Assembly: GCF_024721315.2 (NCBI RefSeq)
Contig: NZ_JANFAK020000030.1
Coordinates: 1 to 64,000, forward strand
Source: Streptomyces sp. Isolate_45
GTDB lineage: Bacteria > Actinomycetota > Actinomycetes > Streptomycetales > Streptomycetaceae
Direction of reading: 5' to 3'
DNA length: 64,000 nt
In this document: positions 1-8,884 of the stretch, piece by piece
Layout of the letters: every line of letters begins with the position of its first letter
How positions within the stretch are numbered: the stretch's first letter is position 1
Notes under the pieces: model-generated
Seen by the model: only the letters and a program-made list of their open reading frames with translations
What the model was told of the DNA's origin: nothing
Databases searched by the model: none
Position numbers and translations under genes: made by a program

Positions 1-2
1 CG

Positions 3-1199
3 GCCCCCGCGGCGGCGCCCGCCGAGGACACCGACCGGGAGCGACCCACCGGCTCCCCCGCCACCGCCGCCCCGCCGCAGGCGGCCCGGCGGATCGAGGG
101 GCTGCTCCTCGGGCTCGCCGCCGGCGACGCGGCCGGCTGGCCCGCCGCCCGGCACCGGGCCAGCCGGATGCCCGAGTGGACCCGCCGACTCACCCGCGAG
201 CTCGACACCTTCGCGGAGCAGAACGCCACCACCACCCTCCCCGTCCCCATCGCCCTGAACCAGCCCCCCGAGCCCCTGCGCCTGGGCCCCTCCGACGACG
301 CCGAATGGGCGGCCTTCGCCGCCGAGTCCGTGCTCACCGCCGCCGGGGTGCTGCTCAGCGACCTCTCCCGGTCCCGCCGCATGCGCGCCGCCATCGACCT
401 GGCCTGGAACGCCCTGGCCTCCGAGGTCGCCGCGGCCGCGGAACGCGCGCCCGAGGTCGAGTCCGCCGTGCTGCCGCTGCGCGCCCGGATCTCCGTACGC
501 GCCGGCCTCGGCAACCTCGCCGCCGGCCTGCGCCCGCCCGCCACCGGGCACGACAACCCGCACTACTTCGACGACGCCGCCTGCGTCCGGGCCTGCGTCC
601 TCGCCGTCGTCCACCCCGGCGACCCGCGCGCCGCCGCCGACCTCGCCGAGTTCGACGCCCGCTACACCCAGGACGGCGACGGCGTCCACGGGGCCCGCGC
701 CATGGCCGCCGCCCTCGCCACCGCCCTCGGCGGCTCGGACACCGACGCCGCCGTCGAGGCCGCCCTCGCGCAACTGCCGGAGGCCACCGAGATCGGCCGC
801 AACGCCCGGCACGCCGTCGCCCTCGCCCGCGCCGACGCGGACGGCGGCGCCTTCGCCCTCGTCCCGCTCCTGGAACACCAGATCGTCGACCACGTCTACA
901 GCTACGGCATCGCCGCCGCCGAAACCGTCCCCGTGGCCCTCGCCCTGGCCACCGCCGCCCGGGGCAAGGTCTCCGAGGCCGTGCCCGCCGCCGCCTGCCT
1001 GTCGCGCGTCGCGGACTCCGCGCCCGCCCTCGCCGGAGCCCTCACCGGAGCACTCGGCGGCGGCGACTCGCTGCCCGCCTCCTGGCGCGAGGCCTGCCGC
1101 GTCCTGTCCGGCTGCGCCCTGCCCCGGCTCGCCGGAACCGACCTCGTCGAACTCGCCGCGCTCCTCACCCGCACGGAACTCACCTCACCCAAGGGATGA
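3..1199 (+). CDS. ADP-ribosylglycohydrolase family protein, 5' end outside window, motif-degenerate
   Basis: The reading frame is open from the first bases of the window, so the start codon lies upstream; the internal ATG at 168 is not the start because the family's first motif (LGLAAGDAAGWPA) is encoded before it. Members of this family (ARH/DraG) use two metal ions to hydrolyse ADP-ribosyl or related N/O-glycosidic bonds. The N-terminal glycine-Asp loop is present, but the usual TDDT is replaced by SDDAEW and the usual C-terminal GxDTDT by RVADSA, so at least one metal ligand is missing. It is the first of three adjacent paralogues and ends 7 bp before the next. It may be an inactive or regulatory paralogue. 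The family call is firm; activity is doubtful. Confidence 0.8.
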   Translation, partial: APAAAPAEDTDRERPTGSPATAAPPQAARRIEGLLLGLAAGDAAGWPAARHRASRMPEWTRRLTRELDTFAEQNATTTLPVPIALNQPPEPLRLGPSDDAEWAAFAAESVLTAAGVLLSDLSRSRRMRAAIDLAWNALASEVAAAAERAPEVESAVLPLRARISVRAGLGNLAAGLRPPATGHDNPHYFDDAACVRACVLAVVHPGDPRAAADLAEFDARYTQDGDGVHGARAMAAALATALGGSDTDAAVEAALAQLPEATEIGRNARHAVALARADADGGAFALVPLLEHQIVDHVYSYGIAAAETVPVALALATAARGKVSEAVPAAACLSRVADSAPALAGALTGALGGGDSLPASWREACRVLSGCALPRLAGTDLVELAALLTRTELTSPKG

Positions 1200-1206
1200 T
1201 TCGGAC

Positions 1207-2361
1207 ATGACGCACACCCCCCTCACCCTCGACGACCGGGTGACCGGCAGCCTGGTCGGGGCCGCCGTGGGAGACGCGCTCGGCGGCCCCGTGGAGGGCT
1301 GGTCCCCGGAGCGGATCGTCGAACGGCACGGCGGCCGCGTGCACGACATCGTCGGCCCCTGGTACGAGGACTGGCGCACCGCCCGCCCCATCGCGCCGTA
1401 CCACAAGGGCGACGGACACGTCACGGACGACACCCTCATGACCCACGCGCTGGTACGGGTCTACACGGCGGTGCGCGACCACCTCGACGCCTACGCCGTC
1501 GCCGAACACCTCGTCCCCGACCTCATGTCCACCCCGCGCTGGATCCCCGAACTCGAAGCCGAGGCCCTTCCCCTCCAGCGGGTCTTCCTCGCCGAGAAGT
1601 GGATCGTGACCCGGCTGCACTACGCGCACGCCGACCCCCGCGAGGCCGGCGTCGGCAACATCGTCAACTGCGGTGCGGCGATGTACATGGCGCCGGTCGG
1701 CCTGGTCAACGCGGGCAACCCGGCCGCCGCGTACGCCGAGGCGCTGGACATCACCGGCGCCCACCAGTCCTCGTACGGACGCGAGGCCGCCGGCGTCTTC
1801 GCGGCGGCCGTGGCGGCGGCCTGCGCGCCCGGCGCGACGGCGGACTCCGTCGTCGCGGCGGCCCTGTCGCCGGCCAAGGACGGTACCCGGTCGGCGATCG
1901 AGGCCGTGTGCGAAGTCGCCTCCCGCTACCGGGACTTCGAGTCCGCGCTGGCCCCGCTGCGCGCGGCGGTGGCCCCGTACGACTCGGTCGGCCCGGACTA
2001 CCGCAACCCCTCCCTCGGCGCCCGCCGCCCGTCGCGCCTGCACTCCATCGAGGAGCTGCCGATCGCCCTCGGCATGCTGCTCGTCGGCAACGGCTCCTAC
2101 GAGACCTCCGTGCTCGGCGCCGTCAACTACGGCCGGGACTGCGACTCCATCGCGACGATGGCCGGGGCCATCGCCGGCGCGCTGGGCGGGGAGGCCGCCG
2201 TGCCGGCCGGCTGGGCCAAGCGGGTCGCCGAGGCCAGCCGCCTCGACCTGCACGCCCCCGCCGCCGAACTGGCCGCCGTGGCACGGGAGGTCTTCGCCCG
2301 GGACCGGGACCGGCGCCGGGCCCACGAGAGCGCCTTCGCGGCGATGGCGTCCCCCCGGTGA
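1207..2361 (+). CDS. ADP-ribosylglycohydrolase family protein
   Basis: A 384-aa member of the ARH/DraG fold with all three metal-site motifs: GDALGGPVE near residues 22-30, VTDDT at about 72-76 and GRDCDSIA near 308-315 followed by the GAIAGALGG helix. It is therefore expected to be an active dimetal glycohydrolase. The substrate cannot be read from sequence: protein-ADP-ribose, O-acetyl-ADP-ribose or a nucleoside-type glycoside are all possible for this superfamily. Its TGA stop overlaps the GTG start of the next paralogue (GTGA), indicating translational coupling within a six-gene operon that continues with a ribokinase-like enzyme. Confidence 0.9.
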   Translation: MTHTPLTLDDRVTGSLVGAAVGDALGGPVEGWSPERIVERHGGRVHDIVGPWYEDWRTARPIAPYHKGDGHVTDDTLMTHALVRVYTAVRDHLDAYAVAEHLVPDLMSTPRWIPELEAEALPLQRVFLAEKWIVTRLHYAHADPREAGVGNIVNCGAAMYMAPVGLVNAGNPAAAYAEALDITGAHQSSYGREAAGVFAAAVAAACAPGATADSVVAAALSPAKDGTRSAIEAVCEVASRYRDFESALAPLRAAVAPYDSVGPDYRNPSLGARRPSRLHSIEELPIALGMLLVGNGSYETSVLGAVNYGRDCDSIATMAGAIAGALGGEAAVPAGWAKRVAEASRLDLHAPAAELAAVAREVFARDRDRRRAHESAFAAMASPR

Positions 2362-3746
2362 CGGCCGCCGAGCCCCCCGGCGCCCTCGTACGACTCACCT
2401 GGGCGCAGCCCGAGGACCTGCTCGGCCACGAGCTGCGGCAGGCGGACGAGGACGGCCGCGACGCGGGGCCCGTACTGCGGGAGTGGCTCGCGGCCGGCGG
2501 CCGCCCGGCCCCCGCCCGCGCGGGTGCCTCCGCCGAACCGGCCCCACCGGAACTGCGCGCCCTCGCGACCCGCCTGCTGGGCGAACTCGACGCCCTCCCG
2601 GTCCCCTCGACCGCCGACGAACCGAGCACCTGGCCCGGGATCCGGGCCTCCTGGCCCGCACCCCCGGCCCCTGCGCGTGACGTGGCCGCCGGGCTGCGGG
2701 AGCGCCTGGAGGCCGCCTGGGTCGGGCGCGCCGCGGGGTGCGTCCTCGGGAAGCCGGTCGAGAAGCTCCCCCTCGACGGGATCCGGGCCCTGGCCCGGGC
2801 CACCGGCAACTGGCCGCTGTCCGACTGGTTCACCGCCCGCGGCGTCCCGGCGGAGCTCCTCGCCGCCCACCCGTGGAACCGCCGCTCCGCCGCCACCTCC
2901 CTCGCCGAGAACATCGACGGCGCCCCCGAGGACGACGACCTCAACCACCCCCTCCTCGGCCTGCTGCTCCTCCAACGGCACGGCAAGGGCTTCACCACCG
3001 CCGACCTCGGCCGGCTCTGGCTGGACGAACTCCCCGCCGGCCGGACCTTCACCGCCGAGCGGATCGCCTACCGCAACCTCCTCCAGGGCCTCGAACCCCC
3101 GCTGACGGCCCGCCACCACAACCCGTTCCGCGAGTGGATCGGCGCCCTCATCCGGGCCGACGTCCACGGCTGGACGAACCCAGGCGATCCGGCCGCCGCC
3201 GCGGCCCAGGCCCACCGTGACGCCGTGCTCACCCACACCGCGAACGGGGTCCACGCCGCCCTGTTCGTCGCCGCCGCCCTCGCCGAGGCCGCCGGCGGCC
3301 GGGCCGACGTGCACGGCGCGCTGCGGGCCGGGCTGGCCGTCGTACCGCCCCGGTCGCGGCTGGCGGAGGCCGTGCGCTTCGGTATCCGTACCGCCTCCGA
3401 CGAGGCCGACTTCGACCGGGTCGTGGACCGGCTGCACGACTGTTACGGCCACTACCACTGGGTACACGCCCTCCCGAACACCGCGCTGCTCGCGGCCGCG
3501 CTCACCCACGCGGACGGCGACTTCACGCACTCCGTCTGCCGGGCGGTGTCCGGCGGCTGGGACACCGACTCCAACGGGGCCACCGCCGGCTCCCTCGCCG
3601 GGCTGCTGGCCGGATCGCCCGGCCGGATCCCGGACCGGTGGACGGCGCCGTTGAAGAACCGCCTCTCCACCGGCGTGCCCGGCTTCGACGGCATCGGATT
3701 CGACGCCCTCGCCCACCTCACCGCCCAGGAGGCAGCCCGCTCATGA
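2358..3746 (+). CDS. ADP-ribosylglycohydrolase family protein with N-terminal extension
   Basis: The frame stays open far upstream, but the start is taken as GTG 2358, which overlaps the preceding stop by 4 nt and gives 462 aa. Residues 1-110 are an extension with no motif I recognise; the ARH fold follows with AAGCVLGKPVEKL near 120, EDDDL near 191-195 in place of TDDT, and GGWDTDSNGATAGS near 398-411. The acidic ligands are kept, so it is probably active but with a different pocket from its neighbour. Its TGA overlaps the ATG of the ribokinase-like gene. I infer a substrate different from the 384-aa paralogue's, given the longer insert between motifs. Confidence 0.87.
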   Translation: MTAAEPPGALVRLTWAQPEDLLGHELRQADEDGRDAGPVLREWLAAGGRPAPARAGASAEPAPPELRALATRLLGELDALPVPSTADEPSTWPGIRASWPAPPAPARDVAAGLRERLEAAWVGRAAGCVLGKPVEKLPLDGIRALARATGNWPLSDWFTARGVPAELLAAHPWNRRSAATSLAENIDGAPEDDDLNHPLLGLLLLQRHGKGFTTADLGRLWLDELPAGRTFTAERIAYRNLLQGLEPPLTARHHNPFREWIGALIRADVHGWTNPGDPAAAAAQAHRDAVLTHTANGVHAALFVAAALAEAAGGRADVHGALRAGLAVVPPRSRLAEAVRFGIRTASDEADFDRVVDRLHDCYGHYHWVHALPNTALLAAALTHADGDFTHSVCRAVSGGWDTDSNGATAGSLAGLLAGSPGRIPDRWTAPLKNRLSTGVPGFDGIGFDALAHLTAQEAARS

Positions 3747-4651
3747 CGGCCATCGCCGTGCTCGGCAGTACGAACATGGACCTCGTCGCCTACGTGCCCA
3801 AGGCCCCCCGTCTCGGGGAAACGGTCACCGGCCGCGAGTTCCGCACCGTCCCCGGCGGGAAGGGCGCCAACCAGGCGGTCGCCGCAGCCCGCCTCGGCGG
3901 GGAGGTGGTGATGATCGGCGCGGTCGGGGCCGACGAGTTCGGGGTGCGGCTGCGCGCCGCGCTCCACGCCCGGGGCGTCGACACGGCCGCGCTGCGCACC
4001 GTCGAGGGCGCCAGCGGCACCGCCCACATCACGGTCGACGACGAGGGCGCGAACAGCATCATCGTCATCCCGGCGGCCAACGCCCTCGTCACCGCCCTGG
4101 AGACGGGCGACGACGCCCGCATCGCGGCCGCCGACTCGCTCCTCCTCCAGCTCGAACTGCCCCTGGAGGTGGTCCTCGCGGGCGCCCTGGCCGCCCGCGC
4201 CCACGGGGTCCGTACGATCCTCACCCCGGCGCCCGCCCAGCCGCTGCCCGCCGGACTGCTGGCCGCCACCGACCTGCTCGTCCCGAACGAGCACGAGGCG
4301 GCCGCCCTCACCGGACTCACCGATCCGCACCGGGCCGCCGAGGCGCTGCTCCAGGACGTCCCGGAGGTGGTGATCACCCTGGGCGCGGCGGGGGTGCTGC
4401 ACGCCGTGCGGGGGCGGGAGCCGTTGACGGTGCCCGCGCCCCGGGTCCGGGCCGTGGACACCACCGCCGCCGGGGACACCTTCGTCGGCGCGCTCGCCGT
4501 GGCCCTCGGCGAGGGCCGCCCGATGCCGCAGGCCCTCGTGTGGGCCGCGTGCGCGGCGGCGCTGTCGGTGCAGCGGCCCGGCGCCCAGGACTCCATGCCG
4601 GACCGCGCCGACCTCGCGGCGTTCGCCGCCGGACAGGACGACCCCCGATGA
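3743..4651 (+). CDS. rbsK: PfkB-family sugar kinase, ribokinase-like
   Basis: A 302-aa PfkB carbohydrate kinase. The first signature region PGGKGANQAVAAARLG is at about residues 37-52 and the catalytic/anion-hole motif DTTAAGDTFVGAL at about 238-250. The N-terminal GSTNMDLVAY is typical of ribokinases, which convert D-ribose and ATP to ribose-5-phosphate in the cytoplasm. A nucleoside or another pentose remains possible. The ATG at 3743 overlaps the upstream stop (ATGA), and its own stop overlaps the next start. Its position directly after three glycohydrolases suggests it phosphorylates the sugar they release. Confidence 0.85.
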   Translation: MTAIAVLGSTNMDLVAYVPKAPRLGETVTGREFRTVPGGKGANQAVAAARLGGEVVMIGAVGADEFGVRLRAALHARGVDTAALRTVEGASGTAHITVDDEGANSIIVIPAANALVTALETGDDARIAAADSLLLQLELPLEVVLAGALAARAHGVRTILTPAPAQPLPAGLLAATDLLVPNEHEAAALTGLTDPHRAAEALLQDVPEVVITLGAAGVLHAVRGREPLTVPAPRVRAVDTTAAGDTFVGALAVALGEGRPMPQALVWAACAAALSVQRPGAQDSMPDRADLAAFAAGQDDPR

Positions 4652-5901
4652 CCGGCTCCCTCACGCACCCCCGGCCCGACCTCGACCCCGACCCCGGCCC
4701 CCTCACGGACCCCGCGCCCGGCCCGCTCGCCGGGCTCCGCGTCCTCGACCTGGCCACCCTGTTCGCGGGGCCGCTGGCCGCCACCCTGCTCGGCGACTTC
4801 GGCGCCGAGGTGATCAAGGTGGAGCACCCCGGCCGGCCAGATCCGTCCCGTGACCACGGCCCCGCCAAGGACGGCACCGGCCTGTGGTGGAAGCTGCTGG
4901 GCCGGAACAAGCGGACGATGACCCTCGACCTGTCGACGCCGGGCGGGCGGGACACCCTGCTGCGGCTCGCCGCCTCCGCCGACGTGGTCGTCGAGAACTT
5001 CCGTCCCGGCACCCTGGAGCGGTGGGGTCTGGGCTGGACCGAGCTGTCGGCGGCCAACCCGCGCCTGGTCCTGGCCCGCGTCACGGCCTTCGGCCAGCAC
5101 GGCCCGTACGCCCACCGCCCCGGCTTCGGGACCCTCGCCGAGGCCATGAGCGGCTTCGCCGCGATCACCGGCGAACCGGGCGGCCCGCCGACGCTGCCGC
5201 CCTTCGGGCTCGCGGATTCGATCGCCGCGCTGACCGCCGCGTACGCGGTGATGACGGCGCTGGCCGGCCGCGACCGCACCGGGCGGGGGCAGGTCGTGGA
5301 CCTGGCCATCATCGAGCCGATCCTGACCGCCCTCGGCCCGCACCCCCTCTGGTACGACCAGCTGGGCTACGTGCAGCGGCGCACCGGCAACCGGTCCGTG
5401 AACAACGCCCCCCGCAACACCTACCGCAGCGCGGACGGCCGCTGGCTGGCGGTGTCCGCCTCGGCCCGGTCCGTCGCCGAGCGGGTCGTCCGGCTGGTCG
5501 GGCGGCCCGAGCTGGCCGACGAGCCCTGGTTCGCGACGGGCGCGGGCCGGGCCGAGCAGGCCGACGTCCTGGACGGGGCCGTCGGCGGCTGGATCGCCCT
5601 GCGCAAGGCGGACGAGGTCGTGGCCGCCTTCGAGACCGCCGAGGCGGCCGTCGCCCGGGTGTACGACGTACGGGACGTCATGACCGATCCGCAGTTCGCG
5701 GCCCTCGACACGATCACCGAGGTCGAGGACCCGGAACTCGGCCCGATCCGCATGCAGAACGTCCTCTTCCGACTGTCCGGGACGCCCGGCGGGATCCGCT
5801 GGGCGGGCCGCCCGCACGGCGCGGACACCGAGGACGTCCTGACCGAGCTCGGCCTGACCCGGGACGAGATCGCCGCGCTGCGCACCGAGGGGGCACTGTG
5901 A
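4648..5901 (+). CDS. CaiB/BaiF (family III) CoA-transferase
   Basis: A 417-aa family III CoA-transferase. After a Pro/Asp-rich leader of about 25 residues come LRVLDLATLFAGPLAATLLG and FGAEVIKVEHP, the usual N-terminal Rossmann signature; NKRTMTLDL, VVENFRPG and the Asp of GLADSIAAL near residue 190 (the position of the catalytic aspartate in this family) follow. Enzymes of this type move CoA between carboxylic acids without a lasting covalent CoA enzyme. The ATG overlaps the kinase stop and the TGA overlaps the CitE-like start. With the CitE-like lyase downstream it probably activates a dicarboxylic or hydroxy acid that the lyase cleaves; the acid is unknown. Confidence 0.9.
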   Translation: MTGSLTHPRPDLDPDPGPLTDPAPGPLAGLRVLDLATLFAGPLAATLLGDFGAEVIKVEHPGRPDPSRDHGPAKDGTGLWWKLLGRNKRTMTLDLSTPGGRDTLLRLAASADVVVENFRPGTLERWGLGWTELSAANPRLVLARVTAFGQHGPYAHRPGFGTLAEAMSGFAAITGEPGGPPTLPPFGLADSIAALTAAYAVMTALAGRDRTGRGQVVDLAIIEPILTALGPHPLWYDQLGYVQRRTGNRSVNNAPRNTYRSADGRWLAVSASARSVAERVVRLVGRPELADEPWFATGAGRAEQADVLDGAVGGWIALRKADEVVAAFETAEAAVARVYDVRDVMTDPQFAALDTITEVEDPELGPIRMQNVLFRLSGTPGGIRWAGRPHGADTEDVLTELGLTRDEIAALRTEGAL

Positions 5902-6707
5902 TCCTGACCTGGCTCTACGCACCCGGAGACCGTCCGGAGGTGGTGGCCAAGGCCCTGCACTGCGGGGCCGACGCCGTCATCGTGGACCTGGAGGACTCCG
6001 TGTCGGTCTCCCGCAAGGAGTACGCCCGGGCCGCCACCGCCGAACTCCTCACCGAGCGGCCGCCGGTCCCCGTCCACGTCCGGGTCAACGCCCCGGGCTC
6101 GCCCTGGGCGGGCGCCGACCTGACGGCGCTGGCCCGGCTGCACGGCCTCGCCGGGCTGCGGCTGCCGAAGGTCGACGCCCCGGAGCAGATCACCCGGGTC
6201 GCCGACCGTACCGGCGGGGTGGCCCTGTACGCGCTGCTGGAGTCGGCACTCGGGGTGGAGCGGGCGTACGAGATCGCCCGCGCCCACCCGTGCCTGCACG
6301 GGCTGACCCTCGGCGAGGCGGACCTGCGGGCCGATCTGGGGGTGAGCGCGGAGGCGGGGCTGGACTGGCCCCGTTCCCGGGTGGTGGTCGCCGCGCGGGC
6401 GGCGGGTCTGGCGCCGCCGGCGCAGTCGGTGTTCCCCGACGTCCGGGATCTGGAGGCGCTGGCCGACTCCTGCGTGCGCGGCCGCTCGCTGGGGTTCCTG
6501 GGCCGGGCGGCCATCCATCCGCGTCAGCTCCCGGTCATCGAACGGTGCTACCTGCCGGGGCCGGAGGAGGTCACGGCCGCCGAGGAGATCGTGTCGGCCG
6601 CGCGGGCGATGTCGGGGGCCCTGGCGCTGCCCGACGGCAGGTTCGTGGACCCGGCGGTGGTTGCGGCCGCGCACCGGACGCTGACCCTGTCGCGGCGGTC
6701 GTCCTGA
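5898..6707 (+). CDS. HpcH/HpaI aldolase / CitE-like CoA-ester lyase
   Basis: A 269-aa TIM-barrel protein of the CitE family (citrate lyase beta, malyl-CoA lyase and thioesterase relatives). Visible motifs are ADAVIVDLEDSV near 26-37 (metal/substrate acidic residues), RVNAPGSPWAG, LRLPKVDAPEQI and GEADLRADLGV, then a C-terminal FLGRAAIHPRQL segment. CitE-like proteins cleave or hydrolyse 3-hydroxyacyl-CoA thioesters. The start is GTG 5898, overlapping the CoA-transferase stop by 4 nt. This is the last gene of the operon; a strong hairpin follows 23 bp after the stop. Confidence 0.88.
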   Translation: MILTWLYAPGDRPEVVAKALHCGADAVIVDLEDSVSVSRKEYARAATAELLTERPPVPVHVRVNAPGSPWAGADLTALARLHGLAGLRLPKVDAPEQITRVADRTGGVALYALLESALGVERAYEIARAHPCLHGLTLGEADLRADLGVSAEAGLDWPRSRVVVAARAAGLAPPAQSVFPDVRDLEALADSCVRGRSLGFLGRAAIHPRQLPVIERCYLPGPEEVTAAEEIVSAARAMSGALALPDGRFVDPAVVAAAHRTLTLSRRSS

Positions 6708-6729
6708 GCGGACGAACCCGCCGGGGCAG

Positions 6730-6770
6730 CCGGAAGGGGGCGCCGCGACCCGCGCGGCGCCCCCTTCCGG
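6730..6770. terminator. Perfect 18-bp hairpin between convergent operons
   Basis: Arms 6730-6747 and 6753-6770 are exact inverted complements (ccggaagggggcgccgcg on the left) around the 5-nt loop acccg. It lies between the end of the CitE-like gene on plus and the end of lgt on minus, so it probably terminates both transcripts. Confidence 0.9.
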
Positions 6771-6798
6771 AGCAGACCCTTTCGGCTGTTCGCCCGCT

Positions 6799-7830
6799 TC
6801 AGCTCTTCCCGGCCTCCGCGGCCTCGTCCTCGCCGCCCTTGGTCAGGTCGGCCTTGACGGCGCCCGCGGGCTTCGGTGCCTCGGCGCCCGGCTTCGCGCC
6901 GGGCCGGGCCGGCTTCGCGGGCTCGGCCGGCTTGCGCGGTGCGTCCTTGACCGCCTTGGCGTCGGCCGCGGCGTCCTTCGCCCCGCCCTCGGCCGGGGCG
7001 TCCCCGGCGATGACGGGTGCCTGCGGTTCGACGACCTCCTCGCGGCCCGGACGCAGCTTCGCCGACAGCACGAAGTAGGTCACGGCCAGGATGAAGACCA
7101 CGATCGCGGTCCACACGTTCAGTCGCAGGCCCAGGATGTGGTGGGCCTCGTCGACACGCATGTACTCGATCCAACCGCGGCCCGCGCAGTACGAGGCGAC
7201 GTACAGGGCGAAGGCCCGCCCGTGCCCGAGCTTGAAGCGGCGGTCGGCCCAGATGACCAGCACGGCGACGCCGACGCACCACAGCGACTCGTACAGGAAG
7301 GTCGGGTGGTAGGTGCCGGCCTCGCGGTTCGGCCCCTCGGTGATCCGCACCGCCCACGGCAGGTCGGTGGCCCGGCCGTACAGCTCCTGGTTGAACCAGT
7401 TGCCCCAGCGGCCGCAGGCCTGGGCCAGGGCGATGCCGGGGGCCAGGGCGTCGGCCCAGGCCGGCAGCGGGATGCCGCGCAGCCGGCAGCCGATCCAGGC
7501 ACCGACCGCGCCCAGCGCGATCGCGCCCCAGATGCCGAGGCCGCCCTCCCAGATCTTGAAGGCGTCGACCCAGTTGCGGCCTTCGCCGAAGTACAGCTGG
7601 TAGTCGGTGATCACGTGGTAGAGGCGACCGCCGACAAGGCCGAACGGCACCGCCCACACGGCGATGTCCGCGACCGTGCCCGGCTTTCCGCCGCGCGCGA
7701 TCCAGCGCTTGTTGCCGAGCCAGACGGCGATGAAGACGCCGATGATGATGCAGAACGCGTAGCCGCGGAGCGGGATCGGTCCGAGATGGATCACGCCGGT
7801 CGACGGACTGGGGATATAGGCAAGGGTCAT
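6799..7830 (-). CDS. lgt: Prolipoprotein diacylglyceryl transferase
   Basis: A 343-aa integral membrane enzyme that moves diacylglycerol from phosphatidylglycerol to the lipobox cysteine of prelipoproteins. Recognisable motifs are PLRGYAF, GGRLYHVITD, WEGGLGIWG and the Lgt signature GRWGNWFNQELYG, with about seven membrane segments. The last 85 residues are an Ala/Lys/Pro/Glu-rich cytoplasmic tail (many APKPA, KPAEPAKPA stretches), an extension common in actinobacterial Lgt and absent from E. coli Lgt. The ATG is preceded by a TAGCGT -10-like hexamer ending 10 nt upstream, so the leader is very short. lspA, the next enzyme of the pathway, is also in this window. Confidence 0.97.
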   Translation of the reverse strand: MTLAYIPSPSTGVIHLGPIPLRGYAFCIIIGVFIAVWLGNKRWIARGGKPGTVADIAVWAVPFGLVGGRLYHVITDYQLYFGEGRNWVDAFKIWEGGLGIWGAIALGAVGAWIGCRLRGIPLPAWADALAPGIALAQACGRWGNWFNQELYGRATDLPWAVRITEGPNREAGTYHPTFLYESLWCVGVAVLVIWADRRFKLGHGRAFALYVASYCAGRGWIEYMRVDEAHHILGLRLNVWTAIVVFILAVTYFVLSAKLRPGREEVVEPQAPVIAGDAPAEGGAKDAAADAKAVKDAPRKPAEPAKPARPGAKPGAEAPKPAGAVKADLTKGGEDEAAEAGKS

Positions 7831-7940
7831 GGCAGACCTGACGCTACCTTGCCGGGCGGTACGGACCGCAACCCACCCGGCAAGCTGACATCAAACCCAC
7901 ACACGGCCCGGCCCGCTCGAAACCGCGCCCGGGTCCGCGC

Positions 7941-8870
7941 TCAGTCCCGCGCGGTCCCCTCGGACACCGCTTTCGAGCCGGTCGCGGGGGACGTCCTGCC
8001 CGATCCCGACGGGGACGCCTGCGCCGAGGGCGAGCCCTTGCCGGTGGTCTTCGGGGCTCCGGAGGCCCCGCTCGGGGCCTTCGCCGCCGCCTCGACCTTC
8101 GCCTTCAGCTTCTGGGGGGTCAGCGGGTCGGCCTGGTCCGCGAAGATGTCCTTCCCGTCGAGCAGCACCGTGGGGGTGCCCCGGAAGTTCCCGGCGCGGA
8201 AGGCGTCCTGCGACTTCCCGACCCAGCTGTTGTGCGTGCCGTCCTCGACGCAGGCGCGGAAGGCGGGGGTGTCGAGCCCGTCGACCTTGCCGGCCAGCTC
8301 CAGCAGCTTGGCGTTCTTGCCGTAGGCGTCGTCGACCTCCTCCGGCTGGTTCTCGAAGAGCACGTCGTGGTAGGCGGCGAACTTGCCGGCGTCCTGCGCG
8401 CAGGCGGCGGCGTTCGCCGACTTCAGCGAGCCGCTGCCGCCCATGTTCCCGTCGATGAGGGTGACGATGTGGTACTCGGTCTTGAGGAGCCCCTTGGCTT
8501 CGAGTTCGTGGATGGTGTCCTTGTAGTTGGTCTCGAAGGACTTGCAGGCGGGGCAGCGGAAGTCCTCCCAGACGGTCAGCTGGGAGGGGGCGCCGCTCTG
8601 GCCCGTCTGGATGGCGAGCGCGTCCTTCCCGGTGGCCCCGGACGGCACGACCACCGGCCCGGCCTTCGCGGACTTGTCGCCGGACCCGGCATTCGCCGCG
8701 ATCAGGCCGACGACGGCCGCCAGGCCGAGTACGCCGACCACCGCCGCCGACACGACGAGGGTCCGCCGGCGCTTGTCCCGGGTCTTCTGCCGCTCGCGCT
8801 CCGCTTGGAGTCGCTCCCGGGCCGATCGTTTCGTCGCATCGCGGTTCGCACCGTCGTTCTTCTCGCTCAC
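7941..8870 (-). CDS. Membrane-anchored DsbA-like thioredoxin-fold protein
   Basis: 309 aa from GTG 8870. A charged cytoplasmic N-terminus (residues 1-38, rich in Arg/Lys/Glu) is followed by one transmembrane helix (TLVVSAAVVGVLGLAAVVGLIA), then an extracytoplasmic DsbA-like domain with the redox motif WEDFRCPACKSFE and the cis-proline segment RGTPTVLLDGK. The C-terminus is a Ser/Gly/Pro-rich tail. It should act as a disulfide oxidase or isomerase on the outer face of the membrane. It follows the trp operon terminator and precedes lgt. A paralogue of the same architecture is at 37555-38349. Confidence 0.9.
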   Translation of the reverse strand: MSEKNDGANRDATKRSARERLQAERERQKTRDKRRRTLVVSAAVVGVLGLAAVVGLIAANAGSGDKSAKAGPVVVPSGATGKDALAIQTGQSGAPSQLTVWEDFRCPACKSFETNYKDTIHELEAKGLLKTEYHIVTLIDGNMGGSGSLKSANAAACAQDAGKFAAYHDVLFENQPEEVDDAYGKNAKLLELAGKVDGLDTPAFRACVEDGTHNSWVGKSQDAFRAGNFRGTPTVLLDGKDIFADQADPLTPQKLKAKVEAAAKAPSGASGAPKTTGKGSPSAQASPSGSGRTSPATGSKAVSEGTARD

Positions 8871-8884
8871 GTTCGGCCAAACGA

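Noticed and set aside
168..1199. ATG 168 as the start of the first ARH gene
   Set aside because: The conserved LGLAAGDAAG motif is encoded in frame before it, so the gene begins outside the window.
1599..2357. Arg/Pro/Gly-rich open frame running into the third ARH gene
   Set aside because: It is the out-of-frame shadow of the second ARH gene; the GTG at 2358 with a 4-nt overlap is the real start.
2127..3716. Long minus-strand frames opposite the ARH genes
   Set aside because: High-GC antisense shadows with low-complexity Gly/Arg/Val composition and no family motif; similar frames opposite dnaE, ileS and ftsZ were dismissed for the same reason.
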